A stretch of 6,550 bases of DNA from NCBI GenBank assembly GCA_044351685.1, contig JBILFK010000090.1, forward strand, positions 1 to 6,550. Reading direction: 5' to 3'. The position numbers and the translations under genes are program-made. The notes beneath the pieces were generated by a model that made no database searches, was not told where the DNA came from, and was given only the letters and a program-made list of their open reading frames with translations. This document shows, in pieces, positions 1 to 6,405 of this stretch. Source of the DNA: JALHRI01 sp044351685 (GTDB taxonomy: Bacteria > Pseudomonadota > Alphaproteobacteria > Rickettsiales > UBA3002). Position 1 is the first letter of the stretch; each line of letters starts with the position of its first letter.

Positions 1-557
1 CGGCTTGAGCCGTCAGTCACGCGCATATGCCGCTTCATGAAGCGCAGCGCCGGGTTATCGGCGATATTCATATCGCCTTCGCCAATCAGTAGCATTTTAA
101 TGCCTGTGAAAATAAGGAACACCGCAAACACGTATAGAATCCAGCTGAATTCAGCCACCAGCGTCGCGCCAAGCCCAATCATGATACCGCGCAGCACGAT
201 CACGCCAAGAATACCCCAAAATAACACACGGTGCTGATAGGCACGCGGCACCGCGAAATACGAAAACACCAGCGAGATCACGAACACGTTATCCATAGCC
301 AGGGTCTTTTCGACAATAAAGCCGGTGTAATACAGCATGGCGCTTTCTGCCCCAAGCTCCAACCACATCCAGCCACCAAATAACAGCGCCACAGCAATAT
401 AAAATGCGCTAAGCTTCAGGCTTTCACGAATGCTGATTTCGTGTTCCTTGCGGTTCAGAACCCCCAGATCAAATGCCAGCAATACCAGCACCACCCCCAA
501 AAATGTGGCCCACATCCAAAGCGGTTTACCAAGCAGGCTATCCATTAAAAATTCCAT
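1..557 (-). CDS. TerC/Alx-family integral membrane protein (N-terminal part, runs off the left edge)
   Basis: Reading the minus strand from ATG at 557-555 gives 185 uninterrupted codons before the window edge; full TerC/Alx proteins are usually about 300 residues or more, so the C-terminal part is missing here. The product is a polytopic inner-membrane protein. Likely membrane segments lie near residues 13-34, 47-66, 74-98, 111-134 and 139-158. Family landmarks are AFDLGVLNRKEH (28-39), with an acidic residue in the first segment, and VEKTLAMDNVFV (82-93), with the intramembrane E83 and D89; GEGDMNIADNP follows the fifth segment. TerC/Alx/YkoY proteins are linked to manganese export and to metallation of secreted enzymes, and historically to tellurite resistance; the role here is inferred from family only. 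The start is supported by GTGGAG ending 7 nt before the ATG. A second in-frame Met at codon 5 is a weaker alternative. The gene is divergent from the unknown gene on the other side of 558-703. Confidence 0.93.
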   Translation of the reverse strand, partial: MEFLMDSLLGKPLWMWATFLGVVLVLLAFDLGVLNRKEHEISIRESLKLSAFYIAVALLFGGWMWLELGAESAMLYYTGFIVEKTLAMDNVFVISLVFSYFAVPRAYQHRVLFWGILGVIVLRGIMIGLGATLVAEFSWILYVFAVFLIFTGIKMLLIGEGDMNIADNPALRFMKRHMRVTDGSS

Positions 558-703
558 TGTTTGGCTCCACTTTTGTATGGGTGATATGGGCTAACTATGC
601 GAAAAAGATCGCAATGTCTAGGGCAGACCAAGGCCACAAACTTCACCAAACTGTCATGCCGCTGACGCAAAGCGGTTGATTTTACCCATTAAAATGCTTG
701 GCA
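558..703. other. Divergent intergenic region between the terC-like gene and the 432-aa unknown gene
   Basis: This short region must hold promoters for both flanking genes. Toward the minus-strand TerC gene, a possible -35 TAGACA (plus-strand 615-620) and -10 CATAGT (plus-strand 594-599) are separated by 15 bp, which is short, so this is weak. A small perfect inverted repeat, GCGA/TCGC with a 6-base spacer, lies at 599-612 and overlaps that promoter candidate. Toward the plus strand there is an array of CTGTCAT-like half-sites (annotated separately). No yybP-ykoY-type manganese riboswitch, which controls many TerC-family genes, was recognised in the 5' leader. Confidence 0.5.
640..695 (+). promoter_or_regulatory. 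Candidate PhoB-like half-site array and -10 box ahead of the unknown gene (weak)
   Basis: A perfect CTGTCAT half-site at 651-657 is flanked in 11-bp phase by poorer sites at 640-646 (ACTTCAC), 662-668 (CTGACGC) and 673-679 (CGGTTGA). The 18-mer 640-657 matches the E. coli Pho-box consensus at 13 of 18 positions; 662-679 matches at only 10. A good -10 hexamer, TAAAAT, is at 690-695, exactly 10 bp after the last phased site, the spacing found in PhoB-activated promoters. No acceptable -35 hexamer lies 16-18 bp ahead of TAAAAT, which suits an activator-dependent promoter. Only one half-site is good, so this could be chance; the better array ahead of the PEPC gene is what makes it worth listing. 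Confidence 0.3.
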
Positions 704-2002
704 ATGGCACTTGGCAAACATACCGCCGCGATTGAACAAAAGCGCGGCCAAATAACCATTGGCGATTATCCGCATATCGCCATGTTGGATGAGCATTGCG
801 TGGTATGCGATATTGATGGCGTGTGGCGGCGCTACCATGACACATTTCGTGGTCGTGCGATTATCGCTCTCAATCCTCAGGAATTACGCGAACCCGCCTT
901 CAGCAACACCATTGCCGAGGACACATTTAAGCGCATGTTCTGTGATATAGATCGCCTTGAAAATTCACGCGCAACCCGCAAAAGACCGCGTAATCCGGAA
1001 GGCAAATCGCTGTTGAAGGGAAGCGATCTGCAAAGCATCTTTTTCCCTGGGATTGCTATCGACCATAACGGTGACATCGACAAGCATTTCAAAGGATATC
1101 TTGCGCAACCCAACGATCGTGCGCGCAAGGCCTTTCTTGAAAAATGGTACGACGAGCTTGCCGCGCCTCTGCTTGCAGATCCGCAAACGCACATCAAAAA
1201 GGCAAAGCAGCTCATTCATACGAAGGGGGAGGAGGCATACGCACATACCGACGAAGCAAAGCGCCGCGACCTGAGCGCGATTACCACAAAACGCCGAGAG
1301 TTATTTGATGTGGTGCTGAATGAACAACAGATTGATCCCGATTTTCTTGAGGTACTGAACGGTTATGGTGGATATATCTTTATCGCCGGTAACGCCAAGC
1401 GAACGGGGCATCTGCCAACCGATATTGCCCAAGCTAATTTTGAGAATGGCGGCATTTATGTTGCCGCCAATAAAATGGCGTTACCGTTTCATTTCTATGA
1501 AGAACTGGTGCATCAGGTAGATAATATCCTGCAATTCTCTAAACAGCCGCACTGGCACAAAGCTCTCGATCACGACATGGCTAGCGACAGGGCGTTTAAA
1601 AAAGAATTCATGAATCGTGTAAACGATACGCGCAACAAGGCCTCTATCTTTAACGTCCTTTCTAGCTACAAGGCCTCTGAACAAAAACTCGAGGCATTAC
1701 CTGATTTTCACTATGTGAACACGCAGTTTGAAGCCATCTGGCAAACATGGGAAAAGACCCGCAACAAAAATCCACGTATGAAGTCATTCTTGAAGCGCCT
1801 GGAGAACGATTTTGGGGCCAACAAAGAAGCGATTATGCAGGGGCTTTTTCCCGAAACTTACGTTGAGTATCAGGCGTTTTTAGAGCAAGTGCATGAAAAA
1901 GCAGCGCCCCTGCGCGAAGCCCGGCTTGCCGAACAGGCGGCATTTTCTGAACATATTCGCCTTATAGGAACTGGCGCTGCTGGCGGACTGCCCGGACATT
2001 AA
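704..2002 (+). CDS. Unknown cytoplasmic protein with a degenerate zincin (HExxH-like) motif, 432 aa
   Basis: I do not recognise this protein with confidence. It is hydrophilic, with no signal peptide and no membrane segment, and has a charged, probably helical C-terminal third. Positions here count from the alternative TTG start at 698. The segment GGYIFIAGNAKR (224-235), then GGIYVAANKM (251-260), then YEELVHQVD (267-275) resembles the layout of anthrax-lethal-factor-like metallopeptidases, where a strand precedes HExxHxxD. The motif reads EELVH: the first zinc-binding His is Glu, while the following Glu and the second His are kept. A downstream stretch, SSYKASEQKLEALPDF (322-337), could match the family's third-ligand helix, loosely. 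If the fold is right, the protein may be catalytically dead or bind a partner instead; this is inference. ATG at 704 is preferred over TTG at 698. Neither has a Shine-Dalgarno sequence, and a TAAAAT -10 at 690-695 would place the transcript start at about 702, giving a near-leaderless message. It ends 89 bp before icd on the same strand. Confidence 0.85.
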   Translation: MALGKHTAAIEQKRGQITIGDYPHIAMLDEHCVVCDIDGVWRRYHDTFRGRAIIALNPQELREPAFSNTIAEDTFKRMFCDIDRLENSRATRKRPRNPEGKSLLKGSDLQSIFFPGIAIDHNGDIDKHFKGYLAQPNDRARKAFLEKWYDELAAPLLADPQTHIKKAKQLIHTKGEEAYAHTDEAKRRDLSAITTKRRELFDVVLNEQQIDPDFLEVLNGYGGYIFIAGNAKRTGHLPTDIAQANFENGGIYVAANKMALPFHFYEELVHQVDNILQFSKQPHWHKALDHDMASDRAFKKEFMNRVNDTRNKASIFNVLSSYKASEQKLEALPDFHYVNTQFEAIWQTWEKTRNKNPRMKSFLKRLENDFGANKEAIMQGLFPETYVEYQAFLEQVHEKAAPLREARLAEQAAFSEHIRLIGTGAAGGLPGH

Positions 2003-2026
2003 CGCCCCGGTTAATTACGCGCTGCA

Positions 2027-2056
2027 CTGCAACTTGATTGCCGGAAAAACTATGCT
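2027..2056 (+). promoter_or_regulatory. icd: Possible sigma70-type promoter for icd (weak)
   Basis: CTGCAA (2027-2032, 3 of 6 matches to the -35 consensus) and TATGCT (2051-2056, 4 of 6 matches to the -10 consensus) are separated by 18 bp in the 89-bp gap before icd. The predicted transcript start near 2063 would leave a leader of about 30 nt containing the icd ribosome binding site. No terminator follows the upstream gene, so read-through into icd is also possible. Confidence 0.28.
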
Positions 2057-2091
2057 AAGCACGATGTCCCCTCGAAGCGCGCGGAGCAGCT

Positions 2092-3300
2092 ATGGCCAAA
2101 ATTACAGTAAAAACCCCAGTAGTCGAACTCGATGGCGACGAGATGACGCGCATCATTTGGGCGATGATCAAAGAACATCTGATTTTGCCGTATCTCGATA
2201 TCGATTTAAAATACTATGATCTCGGCATCGAAATGCGCGACAAAACCGATGATAAAATTACCGTCGAATCCGCTGATGCCATAAAAAAATACGGGGTCGG
2301 CATTAAATGCGCCACCATCACCCCCGATGAGGCCCGCGTGAAGGAATTTGGCCTGAAGCGCATGTATGCCTCGCCAAACGGCACCATTCGTAATATTCTC
2401 GATGGCACCATTTTCCGCGCCCCTATCATCTGCAAAAACATTCCGCGCTATGTGCCAGGCTGGGTGAACCCCATTATTGTGGGCCGCCATGCGTTCGGCG
2501 ATCAATACCGCGCTACCGATATCATCATCGATCGCCCAGGCGTGCTCAAGCTCACCTTCGTGCCCGATGATGGCACGCCAACCATTGAGCAGGAGGTGTA
2601 TCACTTCCCATCGCCCGGCGTGGCGCTTTCGATGTATAACCTCAATAAATCGATCGAAGGCTTTGCGCGCGCCTGCTTCAATTATGGCTTAAGCGTGAAT
2701 TTGCCTGTGTATCTTTCCACCAAAAACACCATCCTCAAAAAATACGATGGTGATTTTAAAAACATTTTTCAGCGCGTGTTCGATAGCGAATTCAAAGAGC
2801 GCTTCGATAATCATGGGCTGATGTATGAGCATCGCCTCATCGATGATCTGGTGGCCTATGCCATTAAATCGGAAGGTGGCTTTGTGTGGGCGTGCAAAAA
2901 CTACGACGGCGATGTGCAATCGGATGTAGTGGCGCAAGGCTTTGGCTCGCTTGGCCTGATGACCTCGATTCTACTGACGCCGGATGGTAAAACCGTAGAA
3001 ACCGAGGCCGCGCACGGCACTGTCACCCGCCATTACCGCGAGCACCAAAAAGGCAAAGAAACCAGCACCAACCCCATCGCTTCCATTTTCGCATGGACAT
3101 GTGGCCTGCGCTACCGCGCGCGCTTCGACAACACGCCCATACTCGAAAAATTCTGCGATACGCTCGAAAAAGCGGTGATCGATACGGTAGAAACCGGCGA
3201 CATGACAAAGGATTTGGCATTACTGGTCGGTGGCGGTCAGAAGCATCTGAATACGCTGCAATTTATCGAGGCCATTGCCGGTAGAATGCGCGCAATGTAA
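2092..3300 (+). CDS. icd: NADP-dependent isocitrate dehydrogenase (eukaryote-like type)
   Basis: Oxidatively decarboxylates isocitrate to 2-oxoglutarate in the TCA cycle, making NADPH and CO2 in the cytoplasm, usually as a homodimer. The 402-residue length is typical of this subfamily, which includes mitochondrial and cytosolic eukaryotic IDH and many alphaproteobacterial enzymes, not the E. coli Icd type. Substrate and metal residues are all visible: SPNGTIR (94-100, S94 and R100), R109, GRHAFGDQYRAT (131-142; R132, the position mutated in human IDH1 cancers, and Y139), LSTKNTILKKYDG (208-220, K211), D251 in IDDLVAYAIKS, and YDGDVQSD (271-278, D274 and D278). NADP binding is marked by GTVTRHYR (309-316, R313 and H314) and by STNPIASIFAW (325-335). 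The start is firm: CGGAG at 2082-2086 ends 5 nt before the ATG, and the N-terminus KITVKTPVVELDGDEMTRI is standard. The enzyme looks fully functional. No terminator separates it from the PEPC gene 75 bp downstream. Confidence 0.98.
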   Translation: MAKITVKTPVVELDGDEMTRIIWAMIKEHLILPYLDIDLKYYDLGIEMRDKTDDKITVESADAIKKYGVGIKCATITPDEARVKEFGLKRMYASPNGTIRNILDGTIFRAPIICKNIPRYVPGWVNPIIVGRHAFGDQYRATDIIIDRPGVLKLTFVPDDGTPTIEQEVYHFPSPGVALSMYNLNKSIEGFARACFNYGLSVNLPVYLSTKNTILKKYDGDFKNIFQRVFDSEFKERFDNHGLMYEHRLIDDLVAYAIKSEGGFVWACKNYDGDVQSDVVAQGFGSLGLMTSILLTPDGKTVETEAAHGTVTRHYREHQKGKETSTNPIASIFAWTCGLRYRARFDNTPILEKFCDTLEKAVIDTVETGDMTKDLALLVGGGQKHLNTLQFIEAIAGRMRAM

Positions 3301-3306
3301 CCGCGC

Positions 3307-3350
3307 CGTCATGCGGCTGTCATCAAAGTGTCATCGGCGTTTGTCATAGT
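3307..3350 (+). promoter_or_regulatory. ppc: Predicted PhoB-activated promoter (Pho box array with -10) for the PEPC gene
   Basis: Four GTCAT cores start at 3308, 3319, 3330 and 3343, spaced 11, 11 and 13 bp. The 18-mer at 3317-3334, CTGTCATCAAAGTGTCAT, matches the E. coli Pho-box consensus CTGTCATAAAACTGTCAT at 16 of 18 positions. It is followed by a 10-bp spacer (3335-3344) and CATAGT at 3345-3350, a fair -10 hexamer. This is the geometry known from E. coli phoA, where phosphorylated PhoB replaces a -35 box. The first core (3308-3312) extends the array upstream; the fourth (3342-3347, TGTCAT) overlaps the -10. The predicted transcript start near 3357 leaves a leader of about 19 nt to the ATG at 3376. 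The array lies immediately after the icd stop, so it should act on the PEPC gene only. Regulation by PhoB is an inference from the site. Confidence 0.65.
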
Positions 3351-3375
3351 GTTTTGAATAACATACGCAGCATCG

Positions 3376-6102
3376 ATGACAGAACCCTTGGAAATTTTAC
3401 AAAATCCCAACGCCACCCCGCGCGACATTGCGGCGGCGCTCATGGCCGAAATGCTGCACGCCATGCCGCCCGCACCCGCGCCCGTGCAACAACTACTCAC
3501 GCAGACCATCACCGCCATGACCAGCGGCAACGATGCCGCGTTCCCCGCATTGCCTGAAAATTTAACTGCCGAAGATCGCCAAATGCTGGCCGATAGGCTG
3601 GCAAAATTAGGGCATATGCATCAGCTTGCAGGCCTAGCCGCGCGCGATCAGGCGATGGGAAAAGATACGCCAGAAATCGACGCGCTGCTTACCACCAGCA
3701 GCAAGCGCCTACGCTTTGTCACGGCACGCGACGCTACCGAGGCGCTCAATAAGCCAGCGCTGGAAATGACCCTTACTGCACACCCCACCAACACCAATGC
3801 CATTGCGGCCATGCAGTCGCTGCGAAAAATTTCAATGGCACTAGACGGTGTGCGTAGTGGCGCGCCCCTATCGACTGTACGGCAGGCGCTGCATGCATTT
3901 GCTAGCACCAGCCTGCTGCCCGCCCAAAAATTAAGCGTAACCGATGAAATCAACACCATGCTCTACACGCTTGGGAATATCTACGATGATTTGCCGCGTA
4001 CCTACGCACCGTTCGATGCGAAGCTGAAAGAAAAATATCCCGATTACGCGCCCGATGCATTGCAACTGAATCTGCATCTGCATTCTTGGGGGTCTTCCGG
4101 CGATAAAGATGGCAACCAGAATGTGAGTGCAGACACCACATTGCTTGCCATTGCCCTGCACAAACAATTCATTTTAACGCGCTACGCCGATGCGTTTGGC
4201 AAGCTGGGCGATACCGCCACCGAATCCACGCTTCGTGAGGCCTTAAATGGCGTAAAAACCAGCATTGCGCAACTCACGCAAAAACAGCAGCAGGCAGGCA
4301 ATAATTTTTTCCTAAGCGATGGCGAATTTAAACAGATCAGCGCCCAGCTACAAAGCGCCACCAGCGCCATTCGTACCGACACGTTAATGAGTGCTGCGGC
4401 CACGCTGTATCATCGTGGTGCAGGCGAAGCCAAAGACGAAGCCCTGCAACTCATGCGCCGCATCCGTGTGTTCGGGGTGCATGGCGGTAAAATCGAATAC
4501 CGTGAAACATCAGAAGAAATTGAACGTATTGCCACATTAATCGATCCAAATGCCAGCGCCAGCGCGCTTATGCACGACCCGAACATCGCGCACAAAGTGA
4601 GCGCGCTCACCCTCGAAAATGCCGCAAAAACACCCTATAGCGCCAGCGATGCGCGTCCCATTGCCTATCACACCCTCAAGCGCTTCGAGTTGGCGCGCGA
4701 CTTCCCAGAAATGATCGAAAAACAGGTGCTCGCCGAATGCAAAGGCAAAGACAACATGTTCCAAGCTGTGGCGCTGCAACGCGCCGTAAGCACACCTGAA
4801 AAGCCCGTTGCCCTCGGCATTGTGCCGCTATTTGAAGAAACCGAAACGCTTTCACAAGCACCGGGAATGCTGAAAGCGGCCATCCATGATTCCGCCTATA
4901 GCGCACATCTGGATGCGGTTGCAAAACTTCACCAGCAGCCCAGACATCAGCAAGTGCAAATTGCCCATAGCGATAACGCGCGGCGCGCTGGCATGCCCGC
5001 CGCACGCATATTCATTAACAAGGTGCACCGCGATATTCGCGCAGCGCTGAAGCATAGCGGTGTTGCGCTGCAATTCTACGAAGGCGGCAGCCAATCAGAT
5101 ATTTATCGTGGTGGATCACGCCCCATTACCGAAATGATCGACACGTTCGAACTACATGATTTCACTAAATTCACCTCACAAGGCGGCGATCTGCTTAATT
5201 ACTTTAACGACCCCTCAGCAGCATCGCGCTTCCTCAGCAGCACGCTGGCGCATAATGCCACCCCGCAATCGCCAGAAATGCGTGCGGCACGGCACGCCAA
5301 AGATGGCGCAGTCGAGAAAGCCATGAGCGATTCTTATATCGATTATGCGCGCTTTTTTGAAACGCCGGGATTTGGCTATTTCATGCGCGATATTGGCTAT
5401 AACATTACTTCCACTGCCGGCAATTTCAGCTCACGCGCAGGCGCACGTGGCGGCAGCGAGGTGGTAGATGTCACCAAAATGCGCACCATCGGCTTCAGCG
5501 AAACACTGCAACATGCAGGCATTACCCCGACATGGCTGGGCGCACGCAAATTAGAGCGAGCACTTGCAGGGGGCAGCGCCAAGACAATGCATTCCATGTA
5601 TGGGCAATCTGCCGCCCTCAAAGATGTGGTTGATCGTATGGCGCTTGGCCTTGCACGCAGCGATATGCAGGCGATTGAACGCGTGACCTTCAAAGATAAT
5701 GCCGGCAATAAAATTTATCCCGCCGATCCTCGCAGCGGTGTCGCCGGTTCACTGCGCGCGCGCGATGAGATTTACGACGAATATCGCAGCGCTGCGCGGT
5801 TAGTCATCAAAGCATTAAGCGGCAAAGAGCCCGGCATCGATACTGCCACCGCATCGTTTGATACCATACGCCACACCATGCTTGAGTTGGTGCCGCATGT
5901 GCAGGCCAGCTTTCACGATCAAACGGCGCTAACACGCACCGTGCAGTCGCTGGGGGCGGTAACACCGCCAGGTGAAACCACCACGCTTTCATTGCTGCAT
6001 AATGCCGCCGATACCGTGCATCATGGCCGCGTGCCTACACTTGATGATAGCGCCTACCGCGCACGCCATATGCCTGCGCAAGGCGGCGAAATACTTCGAT
6101 AA
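3376..6102 (+). CDS. ppc: Divergent phosphoenolpyruvate carboxylase, 908 aa
   Basis: PEPC adds bicarbonate to PEP, giving oxaloacetate and phosphate, and so refills the TCA cycle; it acts in the cytoplasm, usually as a tetramer. The length is close to the classical enzyme (E. coli 883). Landmarks in order: LTAHPT (133-138) with the catalytic H136; SW..SGDKDGNQN (237-249), the usual GGDRDGNP loop; FGVHGGKIEYRE (366-377) with R376, matching E. coli R396; VPLFEE (483-488) with metal ligand E487; HSDNARRAG (531-539) with metal ligand D533; YRGG (577-580), keeping R578 (E. coli R587); SSR (685-687) and MRTIGF (702-707), matching E. coli R699 and R713; and TPTWLGA (717-723). Oddities: the conserved Lys and Asp after the metal ligand (E. 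coli K546, D547) are both Arg; the FHGRGG histidine (H579) is Tyr (FYEGG, 567-571); and the canonical C-terminal (R/Q)NTG is absent, replaced by a tail ending GGEILR. It is probably still a PEPC family enzyme, but activity and control may differ. No Shine-Dalgarno sequence precedes the ATG. Confidence 0.9.
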   Translation: MTEPLEILQNPNATPRDIAAALMAEMLHAMPPAPAPVQQLLTQTITAMTSGNDAAFPALPENLTAEDRQMLADRLAKLGHMHQLAGLAARDQAMGKDTPEIDALLTTSSKRLRFVTARDATEALNKPALEMTLTAHPTNTNAIAAMQSLRKISMALDGVRSGAPLSTVRQALHAFASTSLLPAQKLSVTDEINTMLYTLGNIYDDLPRTYAPFDAKLKEKYPDYAPDALQLNLHLHSWGSSGDKDGNQNVSADTTLLAIALHKQFILTRYADAFGKLGDTATESTLREALNGVKTSIAQLTQKQQQAGNNFFLSDGEFKQISAQLQSATSAIRTDTLMSAAATLYHRGAGEAKDEALQLMRRIRVFGVHGGKIEYRETSEEIERIATLIDPNASASALMHDPNIAHKVSALTLENAAKTPYSASDARPIAYHTLKRFELARDFPEMIEKQVLAECKGKDNMFQAVALQRAVSTPEKPVALGIVPLFEETETLSQAPGMLKAAIHDSAYSAHLDAVAKLHQQPRHQQVQIAHSDNARRAGMPAARIFINKVHRDIRAALKHSGVALQFYEGGSQSDIYRGGSRPITEMIDTFELHDFTKFTSQGGDLLNYFNDPSAASRFLSSTLAHNATPQSPEMRAARHAKDGAVEKAMSDSYIDYARFFETPGFGYFMRDIGYNITSTAGNFSSRAGARGGSEVVDVTKMRTIGFSETLQHAGITPTWLGARKLERALAGGSAKTMHSMYGQSAALKDVVDRMALGLARSDMQAIERVTFKDNAGNKIYPADPRSGVAGSLRARDEIYDEYRSAARLVIKALSGKEPGIDTATASFDTIRHTMLELVPHVQASFHDQTALTRTVQSLGAVTPPGETTTLSLLHNAADTVHHGRVPTLDDSAYRARHMPAQGGEILR

Positions 6103-6117
6103 GGCTGAAAATAAAAA

Positions 6118-6160
6118 TCCTCTGCAAGCGGGTGCGTGCAGAGGAGTAAAGTTTTTGTTT
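6118..6160. terminator. Bidirectional Rho-independent terminator between the convergent PEPC and DUF378 genes
   Basis: TCCTCTGCA (6118-6126) and TGCAGAGGA (6137-6145) form a perfect 9-bp stem with an 11th-position-free 10-base loop (6127-6136). On the minus strand the stem runs almost directly into a T-rich tract (complement of the A-rich 6107-6117), a classical arrangement for ending the DUF378 transcript. On the plus strand the T-rich tract GTTTTTGTTTTC begins at 6151, five bases after the stem, somewhat late but likely adequate for the PEPC transcript 16 nt after its stop codon. Confidence 0.8.
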
Positions 6161-6207
6161 TCTCGAAGCGCCCTGATTGCAGGCGCCGCGAAGATTACGT
6201 TACGACG

Positions 6208-6405
6208 TTAGTGCGCGTTCAGATGCGATTTAAGCATCGGGAACACGTAATAAACGGTCGCAAGCCCGATCACGAGGTTAATCAGCGTCATATGTACGCC
6301 AGCGCCAAATACGGTGCCGAATACATCGATGCCTACCGTTGCAAGCACGGCATGAAAGCCACCAACAACAACTAACAACAACGCGATGAGATGTACAATC
6401 TTCAT
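6208..6405 (-). CDS. Small DUF378-family membrane protein, 65 aa
   Basis: Sixty-five residues with two hydrophobic segments (about 4-22 and 40-57) joined by a short glycine-rich turn, and a short polar C-terminus, KSHLNAH. The pattern of an N-terminal MKIVHLIALLLVVVGGFHAV, then GIDVFGTVFG, then a second helix containing NLVIGLATVYYV fits DUF378 (YuzA-like) proteins, whose function is not known. It is likely an inner-membrane protein. The reading frame is open further upstream to 6534, but the ATG at 6405-6403 is chosen because the family begins with this MKxxxLIAL sequence and the upstream codons give no sensible protein. AAGGAG (plus-strand 6419-6424) lies 13 nt before this ATG, longer than ideal. 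The gene converges on PEPC and shares its terminator. Confidence 0.82.
   Translation of the reverse strand: MKIVHLIALLLVVVGGFHAVLATVGIDVFGTVFGAGVHMTLINLVIGLATVYYVFPMLKSHLNAH

Noticed and set aside
558..640. Manganese (yybP-ykoY) riboswitch ahead of the TerC-family gene
   Set aside because: The leader is short and I could not find the conserved internal-loop sequences or the three-way junction of that RNA.
698..703. TTG at 698 as the start of the unknown gene
   Set aside because: It has no ribosome binding site, lies only two codons before an ATG, and the TAAAAT box would start transcription after it.
2034..2219. 61-codon plus-strand frame overlapping the start of icd
   Set aside because: It overlaps the firm icd start out of frame and its protein has low-complexity, non-family composition.
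2206..2604. 132-codon open frame antisense to icd
   Set aside because: It is fully inside a conserved enzyme gene, and its translation has no recognisable family features; it reflects codon bias.
3301..3316. CCGC/GCGG hairpin right after icd as a terminator
   Set aside because: The stem is only 4 bp and no T tract follows; the bases belong to the edge of the Pho-box array.
4676..5005. 109-codon open frame antisense to the PEPC gene (and other antisense frames at 877-1215 and 5397-5708)
   Set aside because: These overlap strongly supported coding sequence on the other strand, with no ribosome binding site or family signature that I could find.
6168..6186. GCGCC/GGCGC hairpin downstream of PEPC as a second terminator
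   Set aside because: The stem is 5 bp with a 9-base loop and no T tract; the hairpin at 6118-6145 already explains termination.
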